DNA of 64,000 nt from Virgibacillus chiguensis (GTDB taxonomy: Bacteria > Bacillota > Bacilli > Bacillales > Amphibacillaceae): NCBI RefSeq assembly GCF_900129865.1, contig NZ_FQXD01000013.1, forward strand, positions 55,333 to 119,332, written 5' to 3'. A program made the position numbers and the translations under genes. Shown in pieces: positions 33,639 to 42,380 of the stretch; positions within the stretch are counted from its first letter, which is position 1, and the number at the start of each line of letters is the position of its first letter. The notes under the pieces are model-generated. The model was not told the origin of the DNA. It did not search any database and worked only from the letters and a program-made list of their open reading frames with translations.

Positions 33639-34016
33639 TTAATAATAATTTTTTTCCAAATTAGCTAAGCATTGAAGAGCAGCTTGGTTGTAATCTGAAT
33701 GTTTTTGTAACAGTTTATTACGGTATAATTCTACGGCTTCTTTTAATGAATTATTGTAATTTGGAACCGTTTCATTAAAGGGGTGTACAGCTGCTTTTTT
33801 AACGTTAGTTTTTTCACCAAAGGCTAAAGCTTTTCGTTCATGAAAGAAAACGCCTTCTGTCTGCTGTGGGTTGTGTAAATCACCTTGCATTGGGTGTTTT
33901 TTTACTGCAAGCACTTCAACTACGTAACGATCTCCCTTATCACCGACCACTTTTCCAATATAGGTACCTGATCGATAATGCGCTTTTACAATTTGCCCTA
34001 TAGCTACGTCCGCCAT
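33639..34016 (-). CDS. kapB: Kinase-associated protein KapB
   Basis: A 125-residue protein with an SH3-like beta barrel at the N-terminus (about 1-60) and helices at the C-terminus. Blocks GTYIGKVV, YVVEVLAVKKHPMQGDLHNP (about 34-53) and FFHERKALAFGEKTN (about 60-74) match KapB of B. subtilis, a lipoprotein-class factor required for KinB-dependent entry into sporulation. Here no lipobox is visible, and kinB is not adjacent. ATG 34016 is selected since AAGGGAG precedes it; the 17 upstream codons look non-coding. Confidence 0.88.
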   Translation of the reverse strand: MADVAIGQIVKAHYRSGTYIGKVVGDKGDRYVVEVLAVKKHPMQGDLHNPQQTEGVFFHERKALAFGEKTNVKKAAVHPFNETVPNYNNSLKEAVELYRNKLLQKHSDYNQAALQCLANLEKNYY

Positions 34017-34214
34017 AATATAAGTCTCCCTTCTGTCAAACAAATGCACGTAGTTCCATTTTGCCAAAGAAAAAAAGAAACTGCAAATAGTTGTAGCTTT
34101 GTGATACTTTTTTTAAAAGTAATAAAGAACCCAAAGAATACGATATGTTACTTGCGATAATGGGTATTTTTGGGGGTTAACTTATATCTTGCGAAGCTGT
34201 ATTTTGCCTATTTA

Positions 34215-34312
34215 TACTATGGAAAGCATAAATCTTTCAGGGTGTATAGTATAAAGAAAACGACGGCGTTCTATCGTCATAAATATTTTTGCCACAAGAT
34301 TAGCTCTTTCTG
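34215..34312 (+). repeat. Dispersed AT-rich repeat, full-length diverged copy
   Basis: ACTATGGAAAGCATAAATC, GTATAGTATAAAGAAAACG, ATCGTCATAAATA and TTTTTGCCACAAG follow the repeat order. It fills most of the gap 34017-34389, which contains no supported gene otherwise. Confidence 0.6.
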
Positions 34313-34389
34313 AAAATAAACAAATTCCTTTATGCTTGTAGCAAATAATGATAAGTTTGTTATAATAACATGGGAGGATGTGAGGAAAA

Positions 34390-34569
34390 ATGATGCCTTT
34401 TCTTTATTTTCCAGAGGATAAATCGGAATATATCCCTGCCATTATAACATTACTTATTTTTATGATTGCTGCAGGGGTGGCCATGTACTTTATTTATAAG
34501 AAATCGAAGAAGGATGAGCGAAAATTTAAGCAACAATACCACAAGGAATTGCATGAACCTCATGATTAG
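34390..34569 (+). CDS. Small single-pass membrane protein
   Basis: A 59-residue frame, MMPFLYFPEDKSEYIP followed by one membrane helix (about 17-38) and a charged tail KKSKKDERKFKQQYHKELHE. GTGAGGA lies just upstream of two adjacent ATG codons, and a strong terminator starts two bases after the stop, both of which support a real gene. I do not recognise the family. The topology suggests an N-out, C-in membrane peptide with a basic cytoplasmic tail. Confidence 0.65.
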   Translation: MMPFLYFPEDKSEYIPAIITLLIFMIAAGVAMYFIYKKSKKDERKFKQQYHKELHEPHD

Positions 34570-34570
34570 G

Positions 34571-34597
34571 AAAACTTGGCTTCTAGCCAAGTTTTTA
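34571..34597 (+). terminator. Terminator after the small membrane protein gene
   Basis: AAAACTTGGCT (34571-34581) pairs exactly with AGCCAAGTTTT (34585-34595). The core is the recurrent CTTGGC/GCCAAG stem. Confidence 0.9.
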
Positions 34598-34706
34598 TGT
34601 GAGAGGCGAAGTCCAAGTAATAAAATTTCAGTGGGAGAAGGTAACAGCCGAATGCTACACTTTGCATCTACGTTAAAACACAATTGTATTGTATGTTATA
34701 TAACTG

Positions 34707-34731
34707 CCCCTTCCAAGGTGAAGGGGTTTTT
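34707..34731 (+). terminator. Second hairpin with T-run upstream of the SodC-like gene
   Basis: CCCCTTC (34707-34713) pairs with GAAGGGG (34720-34726), followed by TTTTT. It does not follow any recognised gene, so it may attenuate a leader transcript or be a relic. Confidence 0.7.
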
Positions 34732-34837
34732 AATATTTTTTGTTTCTTTCTCTGTATAATAATTGGATCTATAAATAAACGAGTAGCCGTATAGTTAATG
34801 GGCAAGCTAAGTTTTAAAAAAGGGTGGATGTAAAATT

Positions 34838-35407
34838 ATGAGAATGGTGATGGTCATTTCTCTATTATTAATAGCTGTAGCTTGCCAGCCAAAAGATGAG
34901 AAAACAAAAGAAGTTGAAATGTACAATTCATCTGGTGATATGGTTGGTACAGCTAGTTTTCATGAACAATCTGATGGGGTAAAGGTGAAAGTGGAATTAG
35001 AAGGGCTGGAACCAGGGTTTCATGGAATACATGTACACGAATACGCCAAGTGTGAAGCGCCTGATTTCACATCTGCTGGCAATCATTTTAACCCGACTGG
35101 TGCAGAACATGGTCTCATGCATCCAGAAGGAAACCATTTAGGGGACATGCCAAACATAGAAGCAGATGCTAACGGAGTTATTAACGCTGAATTAATGATG
35201 CCGGAGACGACGTTATTAGATGGAAAAAATTCGCTAACTGAAGGTAAAGGAACATCCATTATTGTTACTAAGAATAAAGATGACGGAGTAAGCCAACCTG
35301 GAGGAGATTCAGGAGAGAGAATAATTTGTGGCACGTTAACAAAAACAAATGGTGATAATGAAAAACGACCATCAGACCCAACACAAAATAATGAAGAGCA
35401 AGAGTAG
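34838..35407 (+). CDS. Cu/Zn superoxide dismutase-like lipoprotein (YojM type)
   Basis: A 189-residue lipoprotein with lipobox IAVAC (Cys16) and a SodC domain (about 25-170). Metal ligands by spacing are His65 and His67 (GIHVHEY), bridging His83 (GNHFNP), His91, His100 and Asp103 for zinc. The disulfide cysteines 72 and 164 are present. The fourth copper ligand, normally in a VHA..DD context, is replaced: the sequence reads IIVTKNKDD with Thr144. B. subtilis YojM also lacks one copper ligand, so weak or absent dismutase activity is expected. The C-terminal tail (about 168-189) is hydrophilic and likely disordered. Confidence 0.87.
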   Translation: MRMVMVISLLLIAVACQPKDEKTKEVEMYNSSGDMVGTASFHEQSDGVKVKVELEGLEPGFHGIHVHEYAKCEAPDFTSAGNHFNPTGAEHGLMHPEGNHLGDMPNIEADANGVINAELMMPETTLLDGKNSLTEGKGTSIIVTKNKDDGVSQPGGDSGERIICGTLTKTNGDNEKRPSDPTQNNEEQE

Positions 35408-35453
35408 AACGAATGTATTAGAAATGTTCGCTTGATAAAGTAGCTAAAGCAAA

Positions 35454-35500
35454 AAAAGCAGGTCTGGCTAAACGAAACACGATTATGCCATCCTGCTTTT
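35454..35500. terminator. Bidirectional terminator between the SodC-like gene and patB
   Basis: AAAAGCAGG (35454-35462) pairs with CCTGCTTTT (35492-35500), with inner TGGC/GCCA pairing. Confidence 0.8.
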
Positions 35501-35510
35501 ATGAATGAAA

Positions 35511-36680
35511 TTATCTGTTTTGAATTGCTTGGATGATTCTTCTAACGCCCTCTTCCAATGTTGCTCTTGGACAAGCTATATTCATCCGCATAAAGGTTGA
35601 TCCTTCTTTTCCGTAATCTTTTCCTGTATTTAACCCTACTTTTGCCTTGTGAATCATAAATTCACGTAATTCTTTTGGATCCATATTTAAAGCACTGCAG
35701 TCAATCCAAAGTAAGTAAGTCCCCTCTGAATGTGTTACAGTTATTTCTGGAATATGCGTTTTTAACATTTCTTCAACATACTGTTTATGACTTAGCAAAA
35801 CTTCGCGAAGTTCGTCAAGCCAACTATCTCCATACAAATAAGCTGCCTCTAAAGCGGTGTTCCCCATTATGTTTAAACCATGTACGCCTTGTTTTGATAA
35901 TTGTGCTTCAATTTTTTTTCTTCGTTCTTGGTTAGGAGTAATGATATAGGAAGCCTGTAAACCAGCTAAATTAAATGTTTTCGATGGAGCCATACATGTT
36001 ACTGTTTGGTCATTTATTTCTTCAGAAAGAGAAGCGATAGGGATATGTCGCTCATTGGGAAACGTTAAATCACAATGGATTTCATCTGATATAATAGTTA
36101 CATTATAATCCAAACATAATTTTGTCATTTTTTCTAGTTCTTCCCTTTTCCACACACGTCCTACTGGATTATGCGGAGAGCAAAGAATGAACGCCTTTAC
36201 GCCTTGCTTTAATTTAGCTTCAAAATCGTCAAAATCAATTTGATAGTAGTTATCTTCATAGCGCAATGGATTTTTTACAATTTGTCGATCGTGGCTTTCG
36301 ATCACATTGTAAAAAGGGGTATATACGGGTGTTTGAATAAGTATTTTATCATTAGGCTCTGTTAAAGCTTGCACTGCCATATGTAAACTAGTGACAACAC
36401 CAGGACTAAATGATAACCAATTAGGATCAATGTGCCAATGATGCCTACGATGAATCCACTTTACAACCGAATCTTTAACTGCATCATCCACTATTGTGTA
36501 GCCGTAAATACCGTGTTTACTGCGCTCGATAAGTGCTTCGTTTACCTGTTCAGGAGCTCTAAAGTCCATATCTGCTACCCACATTGGTAAAACATCGTCT
36601 GTTTGGAATACAGGCTTTAACATATCCCATTTTACAGATCGCGTATTTTTTCTGCTATGTTGCTCTTCAAATATACTCAT
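35511..36680 (-). CDS. patB: C-S lyase PatB, MalY/PatB aminotransferase family
   Basis: A 389-residue PLP enzyme of the MalY/PatB class. It starts with a WVADMDF substrate segment near 34-40, has the CSPHNPVGRVW loop near 167-177 and the PLP-tyrosine/aspartate part IISDEIHCDL near 196-205, with the Schiff-base lysine Lys234 in MAPSKTFNLAG. PatB of B. subtilis is a cystathionine beta-lyase with some aminotransferase activity, in methionine and sulfur metabolism. The B. subtilis neighbours kinB and kapB are partly retained (kapB only). A AGGAGGC ribosome binding site precedes the ATG. Confidence 0.9.
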   Translation of the reverse strand: MSIFEEQHSRKNTRSVKWDMLKPVFQTDDVLPMWVADMDFRAPEQVNEALIERSKHGIYGYTIVDDAVKDSVVKWIHRRHHWHIDPNWLSFSPGVVTSLHMAVQALTEPNDKILIQTPVYTPFYNVIESHDRQIVKNPLRYEDNYYQIDFDDFEAKLKQGVKAFILCSPHNPVGRVWKREELEKMTKLCLDYNVTIISDEIHCDLTFPNERHIPIASLSEEINDQTVTCMAPSKTFNLAGLQASYIITPNQERRKKIEAQLSKQGVHGLNIMGNTALEAAYLYGDSWLDELREVLLSHKQYVEEMLKTHIPEITVTHSEGTYLLWIDCSALNMDPKELREFMIHKAKVGLNTGKDYGKEGSTFMRMNIACPRATLEEGVRRIIQAIQNR

Positions 36681-36689
36681 TTATAGCCT

Positions 36690-37049
36690 CCTTAATAATA
36701 ACATTCTGCATATATTGTTGGAGACATAGTTCGTCATCCAGCTTTGTTATTGAAACTGTCTATCTAGACCAGTGCTCAAACGCATATGTTTAGTATAACA
36801 TGATATGAAATGAAAGCGCAGAATTTTTGTTCTTGTGCTTAGAGGCTTTACGTTATATGAGTTTCTTAATTTTTACTCTAGATATAAAATGCAGTGAAAT
36901 TGCCACTAAAAAATGGCAGATGTGAGCTGAACAAGTCTAAGTGGTGAATACTGTACTAACTTTTATTTTGTAATATACTTTTGGTCAAATCTTTGAGCTA
37001 GGGGATGATAAAAATCCTCATTGTGAATTCGAGAGAATGATGTGTATGG
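36690..37049. other. Intergenic region between pgi terminator and patB start
   Basis: About 360 bp of AT-rich sequence upstream of patB. I see no gene, riboswitch or strong promoter here. The only open frames overlap regions already explained. Confidence 0.3.
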
Positions 37050-37082
37050 AAAAGAAAAAAGCAAAGCGATTTAACGCTTTGC
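37050..37082 (-). terminator. Terminator after pgi
   Basis: GCAAAGCG (37061-37068) pairs exactly with CGCTTTGC (37075-37082). On the minus strand it is followed by a TTTTTTCTTTT tract. Confidence 0.9.
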
Positions 37083-37220
37083 CTACAGGGGGAATACGAG
37101 AAAGTCTTACATTTCTTAGTATACCCAATGAGATTTTTTTTAAACATGCTCATTCTATTTTTAATATACGCTCATCGCTGCGCTGGATGAAGGGGATTAA
37201 GGTTATGATTCCCCTAAAAA

Positions 37221-38567
37221 TTACAACCTGTCTTCTAATTCTTTTTTCGCATCTTCAAAGCCTGGTTTACCTAAAAGCGCAAACATGTTCTTTTTATATG
37301 CTTCCACACCTGGTTGGTCAAATGGGTTAACACCTAATAAATAACCGCTCACCGCACAAGCTTTCTCAAAAAAGTAAACAAGGTAGCCAAAAGTATAAGC
37401 ATCCAGTTTAGGTACTTCTACTACAAGATTTGGTACGCCACCATCTGTATGAGCTAAAAGTGTTCCTTGGAAGGCTTTATCGTTTATTTCGTGAATCGTT
37501 TTGCCAGCCAAATAATTTAACCCGTCTGCATCAACAGGGTCTTTTTCTACAGTTAATTGACGCTTTGGCTCTTGAACGCGAAGCACGGTTTCGAAAATAT
37601 TACGGCGCCCTTCTTGAATATATTGCCCTAATGAGTGTAAATCAGTCGAAAAATTAGCTGAAGATGGGTAAAGGCCTTTATGATCTTTTCCTTCGCTTTC
37701 GCCAAATAACTGTTTCCACCATTCTGCAAAATACTGTAAACTTGGTTCATAATTAATAAGCAGTTCAGTTGTTTTCCCTTTATTGTAAAGAATGTTACGA
37801 ACTGCAGCGTATTGATAACTTATGTTGTTTTTTAAGCTAGGTTCAGAAAAATCGTTCATAGCATCACGTGCACCTTGCATCATTTCATCGATGGAAGCGC
37901 CACTTACTGCAATTGGGAGCAACCCTACAGCTGTCAAAACAGAATAACGTCCTCCAACGCCGTCAGGAATTACAAATGTTTCATAACCAGCTTGATCGGC
38001 AGAAGATTTTAATGCTCCTTTTTCTTTATCAGTTGTTGCAAAAATACGTTCTTTTGCACCTTCTACTCCATATCTGTCTTCTAACATTTGCTTGAAAATA
38101 CGGAACGCAATTGCTGGCTCAGTTGTTGTACCGCTTTTAGAAATCACGTTAATGGAAAAATCTTTATCCTTTAACACGTCCATTAAATCATGCATATAGG
38201 TTGAACTCATATGGTGTCCAACAAAAATAATATGTGGTGCTTTTCGTTCTTCTTTTGTTATATAAGCTTGGAAGGAATGGTTAAGCATTTCCAAAGCAGC
38301 TCTAGCACCTAAATAAGAACCCCCTATACCGATAACTAATAGCACATCCGAATGATCGCGGATTTTTTCTGCTGCTTTTTTTATGCGATTAAATTCCTCT
38401 TTATCATAATTTTCGGGTAAATCAATCCAATCAAGAAAATCACTACCAGCGCCTGTTCGATTGTGTAGTGCGTGATGGGCAGTTTCTACTGCATTTTCAA
38501 GATGATCTAATTCTTGTTCATTCATAAAGGGAAGAGCTTTTTTATACGTGAATGTTACGTGAGTCAT
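37221..38567 (-). CDS. pgi: Glucose-6-phosphate isomerase
   Basis: A 448-residue phosphoglucose isomerase interconverting glucose-6-phosphate and fructose-6-phosphate. Signatures are [16 protein letters not shown] near 78-93, the sugar-phosphate site [16 protein letters not shown] near 140-155, [14 protein letters not shown] near 203-216, and [18 protein letters not shown] near 416-433 holding the catalytic lysine region. The length is that of the bacterial short form. A GGAGGATA ribosome binding site precedes the ATG. It is monocistronic with its own terminator, and the yug-gene neighbours match B. subtilis. Confidence 0.96.
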   Translation of the reverse strand: MTHVTFTYKKALPFMNEQELDHLENAVETAHHALHNRTGAGSDFLDWIDLPENYDKEEFNRIKKAAEKIRDHSDVLLVIGIGGSYLGARAALEMLNHSFQAYITKEERKAPHIIFVGHHMSSTYMHDLMDVLKDKDFSINVISKSGTTTEPAIAFRIFKQMLEDRYGVEGAKERIFATTDKEKGALKSSADQAGYETFVIPDGVGGRYSVLTAVGLLPIAVSGASIDEMMQGARDAMNDFSEPSLKNNISYQYAAVRNILYNKGKTTELLINYEPSLQYFAEWWKQLFGESEGKDHKGLYPSSANFSTDLHSLGQYIQEGRRNIFETVLRVQEPKRQLTVEKDPVDADGLNYLAGKTIHEINDKAFQGTLLAHTDGGVPNLVVEVPKLDAYTFGYLVYFFEKACAVSGYLLGVNPFDQPGVEAYKKNMFALLGKPGFEDAKKELEDRL

Positions 38568-38712
38568 GTGTATCCTCCTTTAAAGAGTTAGAAATAAGTT
38601 TGTTACATTATTCACTTTACCCAAGAGACGGAGGGAAATCAAGAAAGAAACTGCATAATCTCTATCATTTTACAAAAACTATGTTAGATACGAAAGGAAG
38701 GAGGTTGTAAAA

Positions 38713-38952
38713 ATGAATGGAATACAACGGACAGCTTTAGCATTAACAATTATTGGCGCAGTGAATTGGGGCTTAATTGGTTTATTTCAGTTTGACTTAG
38801 TGGCTGCAATATTTGGCGGTGAGCAGAGTGCAACTTTTGCTCGAATTATCTATACAGTAGTAGGGATTAGTGGGCTAGTATTAATCCCACTGTTGTTTAA
38901 AACCGATGAAGCTTTTGCAGATCAGCACGAACCAGAAGGTGTAGATCAATAA
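38713..38952 (+). CDS. yuzA: DUF378 membrane protein YuzA
   Basis: A 79-residue protein with two membrane helices (about 6-28 and 42-62) joined by a short loop. The N-terminal pattern ALALTIIGAVNWGLIGLFQFDLVAAIFG defines the DUF378/YuzA family, spread over about 8-35. Function is unknown. AAGGAAGGAGG precedes the ATG, and a bidirectional terminator separates it from yugI. Confidence 0.88.
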   Translation: MNGIQRTALALTIIGAVNWGLIGLFQFDLVAAIFGGEQSATFARIIYTVVGISGLVLIPLLFKTDEAFADQHEPEGVDQ

Positions 38953-38955
38953 AAC

Positions 38956-38988
38956 ATAAGGCAAACTCCGAATGCGAGTTTGCCTTAT
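38956..38988. terminator. Bidirectional terminator between yuzA and yugI
   Basis: ATAAGGCAAACTC (38956-38968) pairs exactly with GAGTTTGCCTTAT (38976-38988) around CGAATGC. Confidence 0.92.
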
Positions 38989-38990
38989 CA

Positions 38991-39356
38991 TTATTTCTTA
39001 TTGTAGTTAGATTGTTTCATCCACTCTTCTAGTTTATCTTTTAGCGTATTAAATCCAGAAGGTTCTACATCTACTTGCTTTGGCTTAACTTGTTTTGGTT
39101 TAGCTTGTGGTGTGTCTTGTGTAGCCCGAATGGATAAAGAAACTTTGTTTTTTTCTTCATCAATTTGCAATACTTTTACTTTTACGTCATCACCAATTGT
39201 TAAATGATCATTAATATCTTTAACGTAGCCATGAGTAACTTCGGAAATATGAACGAGTCCTTGTGTTTCTTCATCTAGTGCAACAAATGCACCGTATGGT
39301 TGAATTCCAGTAACCTTACCATCTAAAATTTGCCCAATCTCAAAATTGCTTGTCAT
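38991..39356 (-). CDS. yugI: S1 RNA-binding domain protein YugI (GSP13)
   Basis: A 121-residue protein with a single S1 domain at about 5-75 (IGQILDGKVTGIQPYGAFVALD, then GLVHISEV, VKVKVLQID and KVSLSIRA) and a lysine/proline-rich linker (about 80-100). YugI is general stress protein 13 in B. subtilis and is found with ribosomes. ATG 39356 is preferred: GGAG abuts the upstream TTG and is 9 nt from this ATG. Confidence 0.9.
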   Translation of the reverse strand: MTSNFEIGQILDGKVTGIQPYGAFVALDEETQGLVHISEVTHGYVKDINDHLTIGDDVKVKVLQIDEEKNKVSLSIRATQDTPQAKPKQVKPKQVDVEPSGFNTLKDKLEEWMKQSNYNKK

Positions 39357-39540
39357 GCTGAACAACTCCTATTTCTTTTCGTTTCTTTTTACACAATAAA
39401 ATATTTTAGCATAATAATCTCTAGGTAGCAAAACATACGGGTAGTATTTTAAATGAAAAAGGAATATTTTTAACGGGTTCAGATAGAAAGTGCGAATATG
39501 TATTTTTAACACTATTATTATTATGTGAGGAGACAGGTAA

Positions 39541-39954
39541 ATGGTACCAATACAAACAAGTTTGGAAGATGAAACATATGCTTTGTTTAAATTAGAGGAA
39601 GTGTTGAAACCAATAGGATTTGTTATAGGTTCGAGTTGGGAGTATGATCATGGATACTTAGATATTAAGTTGGATGATCGAGGTACGTATTATTTTTTAC
39701 GAATTCCGTTTAAAGCTATTGCAGGAGAGTTAGATTCCCCGGGTGTTATCGTTCGTCTACAACAACCATTCGTATTGGGACATCAATATGAGTCTGGAAA
39801 TGATATCGATAGTCGAAATGGTGCTATTCAAGGTCTAGTTAATCAATTCCAGACGCCGACAGATCCAGATACGGATATCCCAAAAGAATATATTGATATG
39901 GGAAAAGATTATATACAGGAAGTGGAAGCGTTACTTATTCCAAGGAAAGAGTAG
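39541..39954 (+). CDS. yugN: YugN-like protein
   Basis: A 137-residue soluble protein with alternating strands. FVIGSSWEYDHGYLDIKLDD (about 27-46), YYFLRIPFKAIAGELDSPG (about 51-69) and QQPFVLGHQYESGNDID (about 76-92) are the conserved blocks of the YugN family. No function is known. AGGAGACAGG precedes the ATG. Its last 24 bp overlap the end of the convergent yugO gene. Confidence 0.87.
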   Translation: MVPIQTSLEDETYALFKLEEVLKPIGFVIGSSWEYDHGYLDIKLDDRGTYYFLRIPFKAIAGELDSPGVIVRLQQPFVLGHQYESGNDIDSRNGAIQGLVNQFQTPTDPDTDIPKEYIDMGKDYIQEVEALLIPRKE

Positions 39955-40944
39955 GATTAATTGGTCTCCTGCTTGTAAACGAAATTGGGGTGAAGGGTTC
40001 ACATAATAGCGCTCATTACGAATAATACCAAGAGGGATTTGCTGTTTATTGCTTAATAAAACAATCGTTTCCTGAAAGGTTAAATCTCCCAACTCTTCTT
40101 CTACTTCTTTATGGTAAAATTGTTGCTTTGTTAATAAGTGAAGGATATCTTCAAATGGTTGCGATGCTCTATGACGAAATAGTTCATGAAAAAATAATAT
40201 ACTTGTAAAGTCGTTAGAGCGAATGATAGTGGTAGCTCCTGCACGACGTGCGTTTTCGATTTGTGTGACGGAAACAATCTCGGCAATAATGGGTACGTTT
40301 GCATTATTTCCTCGAATAGCTACGGCCGAGAGAATGGTTACATTGTCAGCATCTCGTTCATTTTTGGCTGTATCTGTAGTTATTAATACACGTTCGGCTA
40401 AATGTATATTTGCTTTTTTTAAAACCATGTCCTCTGTAGGGTCACCTTGAATAAAGTGGACAGGATAATCGGAAAACGAGACGTGCTCTAACGTTGTATC
40501 GATAAGTACCATTCGAGTATGTGAATTAGACTGAGCAATAGATTCGATTAGCTGTCGGCTTCTTTCATTCCACCCAATCAGTACAAGGTGATTGCTTCCT
40601 TTAAACGCTACTCTTCCTTCCTCTATAGCTTGTTCTTGTCTAAAAGTAGAGGCTGCTAATGAGGTTATGTAGAAAGCAATTAAACTGCCACCTGTTAAGA
40701 TTAACAATATGGTTATTAATTTACCAATTGGAGTTAAAGGAACAAAATCTCCATAACCGACAGTTGCTCCAGTAATGAATGCCCACCAAATACCATCAAA
40801 AATGGAAGGGAATTGGCTAGGTTCTGCTAAATGAATGAAAAATCCAAAAACGAGCATAAATAAAAAAATGCTCATTAGTAGTTTAAATAATAAAGGCAGT
40901 TTAAAATAAATTTGTTTAATTAGTCGAATACTCAAATTGCTCAC
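39931..40944 (-). CDS. yugO: Potassium channel YugO
   Basis: A 337-residue two-helix potassium channel with a cytoplasmic RCK (TrkA-N) domain. Membrane helices lie at about 18-39 and 75-98, with the selectivity filter TVGYGD at 61-66. The RCK domain starts HLVLIGWNERSRQLIE (about 119) and contains FIQGDPTEDMVLKKANI and the ATTIIRSNDFTSILFFHELF helix. In B. subtilis YugO mediates potassium-based electrical signalling in biofilms and is preceded by mstX (Mistic). No mstX-like gene is found upstream here. CAAAAGGTGAGCA gives the ribosome binding site. Confidence 0.93.
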   Translation of the reverse strand: MSNLSIRLIKQIYFKLPLLFKLLMSIFLFMLVFGFFIHLAEPSQFPSIFDGIWWAFITGATVGYGDFVPLTPIGKLITILLILTGGSLIAFYITSLAASTFRQEQAIEEGRVAFKGSNHLVLIGWNERSRQLIESIAQSNSHTRMVLIDTTLEHVSFSDYPVHFIQGDPTEDMVLKKANIHLAERVLITTDTAKNERDADNVTILSAVAIRGNNANVPIIAEIVSVTQIENARRAGATTIIRSNDFTSILFFHELFRHRASQPFEDILHLLTKQQFYHKEVEEELGDLTFQETIVLLSNKQQIPLGIIRNERYYVNPSPQFRLQAGDQLILLFPWNK

Positions 40945-41259
40945 CTTTTACATGTTCTTTTAATTATAGTATAAAAAACAATAGCTATTCCATTGTGAAA
41001 TCGGGCTTTTCTATGTATAACGAAGAAATAAGAGATTCACCATTTTGAGCATAAGCAACTAACGCTGCTGTATGCTCAAAACGCTACATGTTTTTCATAT
41101 AGTATAGACAAGTTATGGTCTTTATAATCACAGGGCTTTTTGATTATACGAAAGATGATCTCCGTAGCTATTCATATACCAGTATGAATTTAGGGGAGAG
41201 TTAGCGTCCTAACAGGTTGTCGTTTGCTATTCCATAGAGGCTTTAACAAGGCAATTTCT
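40945..41259. other. Intergenic region upstream of yugO
   Basis: A 315-bp stretch in which mstX would be expected from B. subtilis, but no suitable frame is present. A hairpin TTGAGCATA/TATGCTCAA (about 41046-41080) has no T-run. Confidence 0.4.
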
Positions 41260-41817
41260 CTAACTAATTTGCTTTAACGTGTGTTCTAAACTTTTGTGTA
41301 CATGCTCCCAAAACTGGGAGTTATCCCGGAAGCTCTTATTCATAAATAATATCATTTCTTTAAATTTATCTTGATAATCAGCTTCCTCTCTATTTGGTAA
41401 TTTCGCTTGAGCTTTATCCACAAAATCTTGTATGCTCTTTGCTCGTGGTCCCCATGTAGCTTTTTCATTTCCATTTGTATCAATAAAAATAAAAATAGGA
41501 ATGGATCGAGATGTTTCATTTGTCAAATATTGATCCATTAGTTCTAGATTTTGATCACGATATAGCATACGCACGTCCAGGTTAGTAGCTTCAGCAAGTT
41601 TTAACAAGATAGGAATATTGAGCATGGCATCACCACACCAGTCCTCTGTTAAAACAATCACTTTTAATTGTTTTTCTTTTACTTGCGCATAAAGCGTATA
41701 ATTATCTGGCAGTTGGAAGTGATCATAAATGGCAAGTAAGTTCTCCTTATGCTTTTTCATTGATTCAATATAAACGTCTGGTTCTATTCCTTTTTCATAC
41801 CATTGTAGAAGGTCCAT
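41260..41817 (-). CDS. Thioredoxin-fold protein with a single active-site cysteine
   Basis: A 185-residue protein of the thioredoxin-like group represented in many Bacillaceae as thioredoxin family protein. The thioredoxin core is LKVIVLTEDWCGDAMLNIPI (about 51-70), where the second cysteine of CxxC is replaced (C-G-D-A), followed by VRMLYRDQN and the cis-proline strand SIPIFIFIDTNG near 105-116. It could act as a monothiol redox protein or a binding protein. ATG 41817 is preferred over TTG 41826, which touches the AAGGAG site. Confidence 0.75.
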   Translation of the reverse strand: MDLLQWYEKGIEPDVYIESMKKHKENLLAIYDHFQLPDNYTLYAQVKEKQLKVIVLTEDWCGDAMLNIPILLKLAEATNLDVRMLYRDQNLELMDQYLTNETSRSIPIFIFIDTNGNEKATWGPRAKSIQDFVDKAQAKLPNREEADYQDKFKEMILFMNKSFRDNSQFWEHVHKSLEHTLKQIS

Positions 41818-41884
41818 TCGCCTCAACTCCTTGTATAGTATATGTAGGCGTTCGTATTTGCCTATTATTTCTAACCTATTATTT

Positions 41885-42070
41885 GCTTTCCTGATTGAAG
41901 TAGTATACCTTCTTGAACCCGTCGCTTTTCACTACAGGAGGACGCTTTCTTCAGGGCTGCTTGAGCTCCCTCAAATGCTAATCTCATGCTTCCTGCAGGA
42001 GTCGTCACCTTGTGTTCTAAGCGACCGATTGCCTGTCTTACACGTCCAAAGGAGCGTAGATAAATAAAGC
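41885..42070 (-). repeat. Degenerate copy of a Bacillaceae dispersed repeat
   Basis: Read on the minus strand the segment contains CGACTCCTGCAGGAAGCA, GAGGGAGCTCAAGC and GAAAGCGTCCTCCTGTAGTG. These resemble the degenerate GC-rich element (CGACTCCTGCGGGA... GAAAGCGTCC.CCTG.AG) that is scattered through many Bacillaceae genomes. A 77-codon open frame here is probably a by-product. The remainder of 41818-42380 shows nothing else. Confidence 0.5.
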
Positions 42071-42380
42071 TTAAATAAGATTTCAAATCCTTTGCGGAAT
42101 TCATAATTTACATTTCATTCATTTTGTGAAGGTATTGTTATAGTCCTAAATCAGTCCACCATAAATTTTTAATTCATCCTCTCTCACATAATACTTACCT
42201 ATTCGGCACAGAATAACCGCTAAAGAATCGGTATATTGTCTTACGATACACTCTCATTTATGTCACACATGTACTTTTAATTAGTCTACCTATACATGAA
42301 AGATTGGTAAACAAAAGTGCTTGTGCGGTGATTTTTTGCTATGATAGCAATAGAACTTAACAACGTTAGGAGGAAATAAG

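Noticed and set aside
37037..37330. 97-codon plus-strand frame at the end of pgi
   Set aside because: It spans the pgi terminator and overlaps pgi antisense; the hairpin explains the region better.
41871..42104. 77-codon minus-strand frame
   Set aside because: It coincides with a degenerate GC-rich Bacillaceae repeat and has a composition unlike the neighbouring genes, so it is more likely a chance frame.
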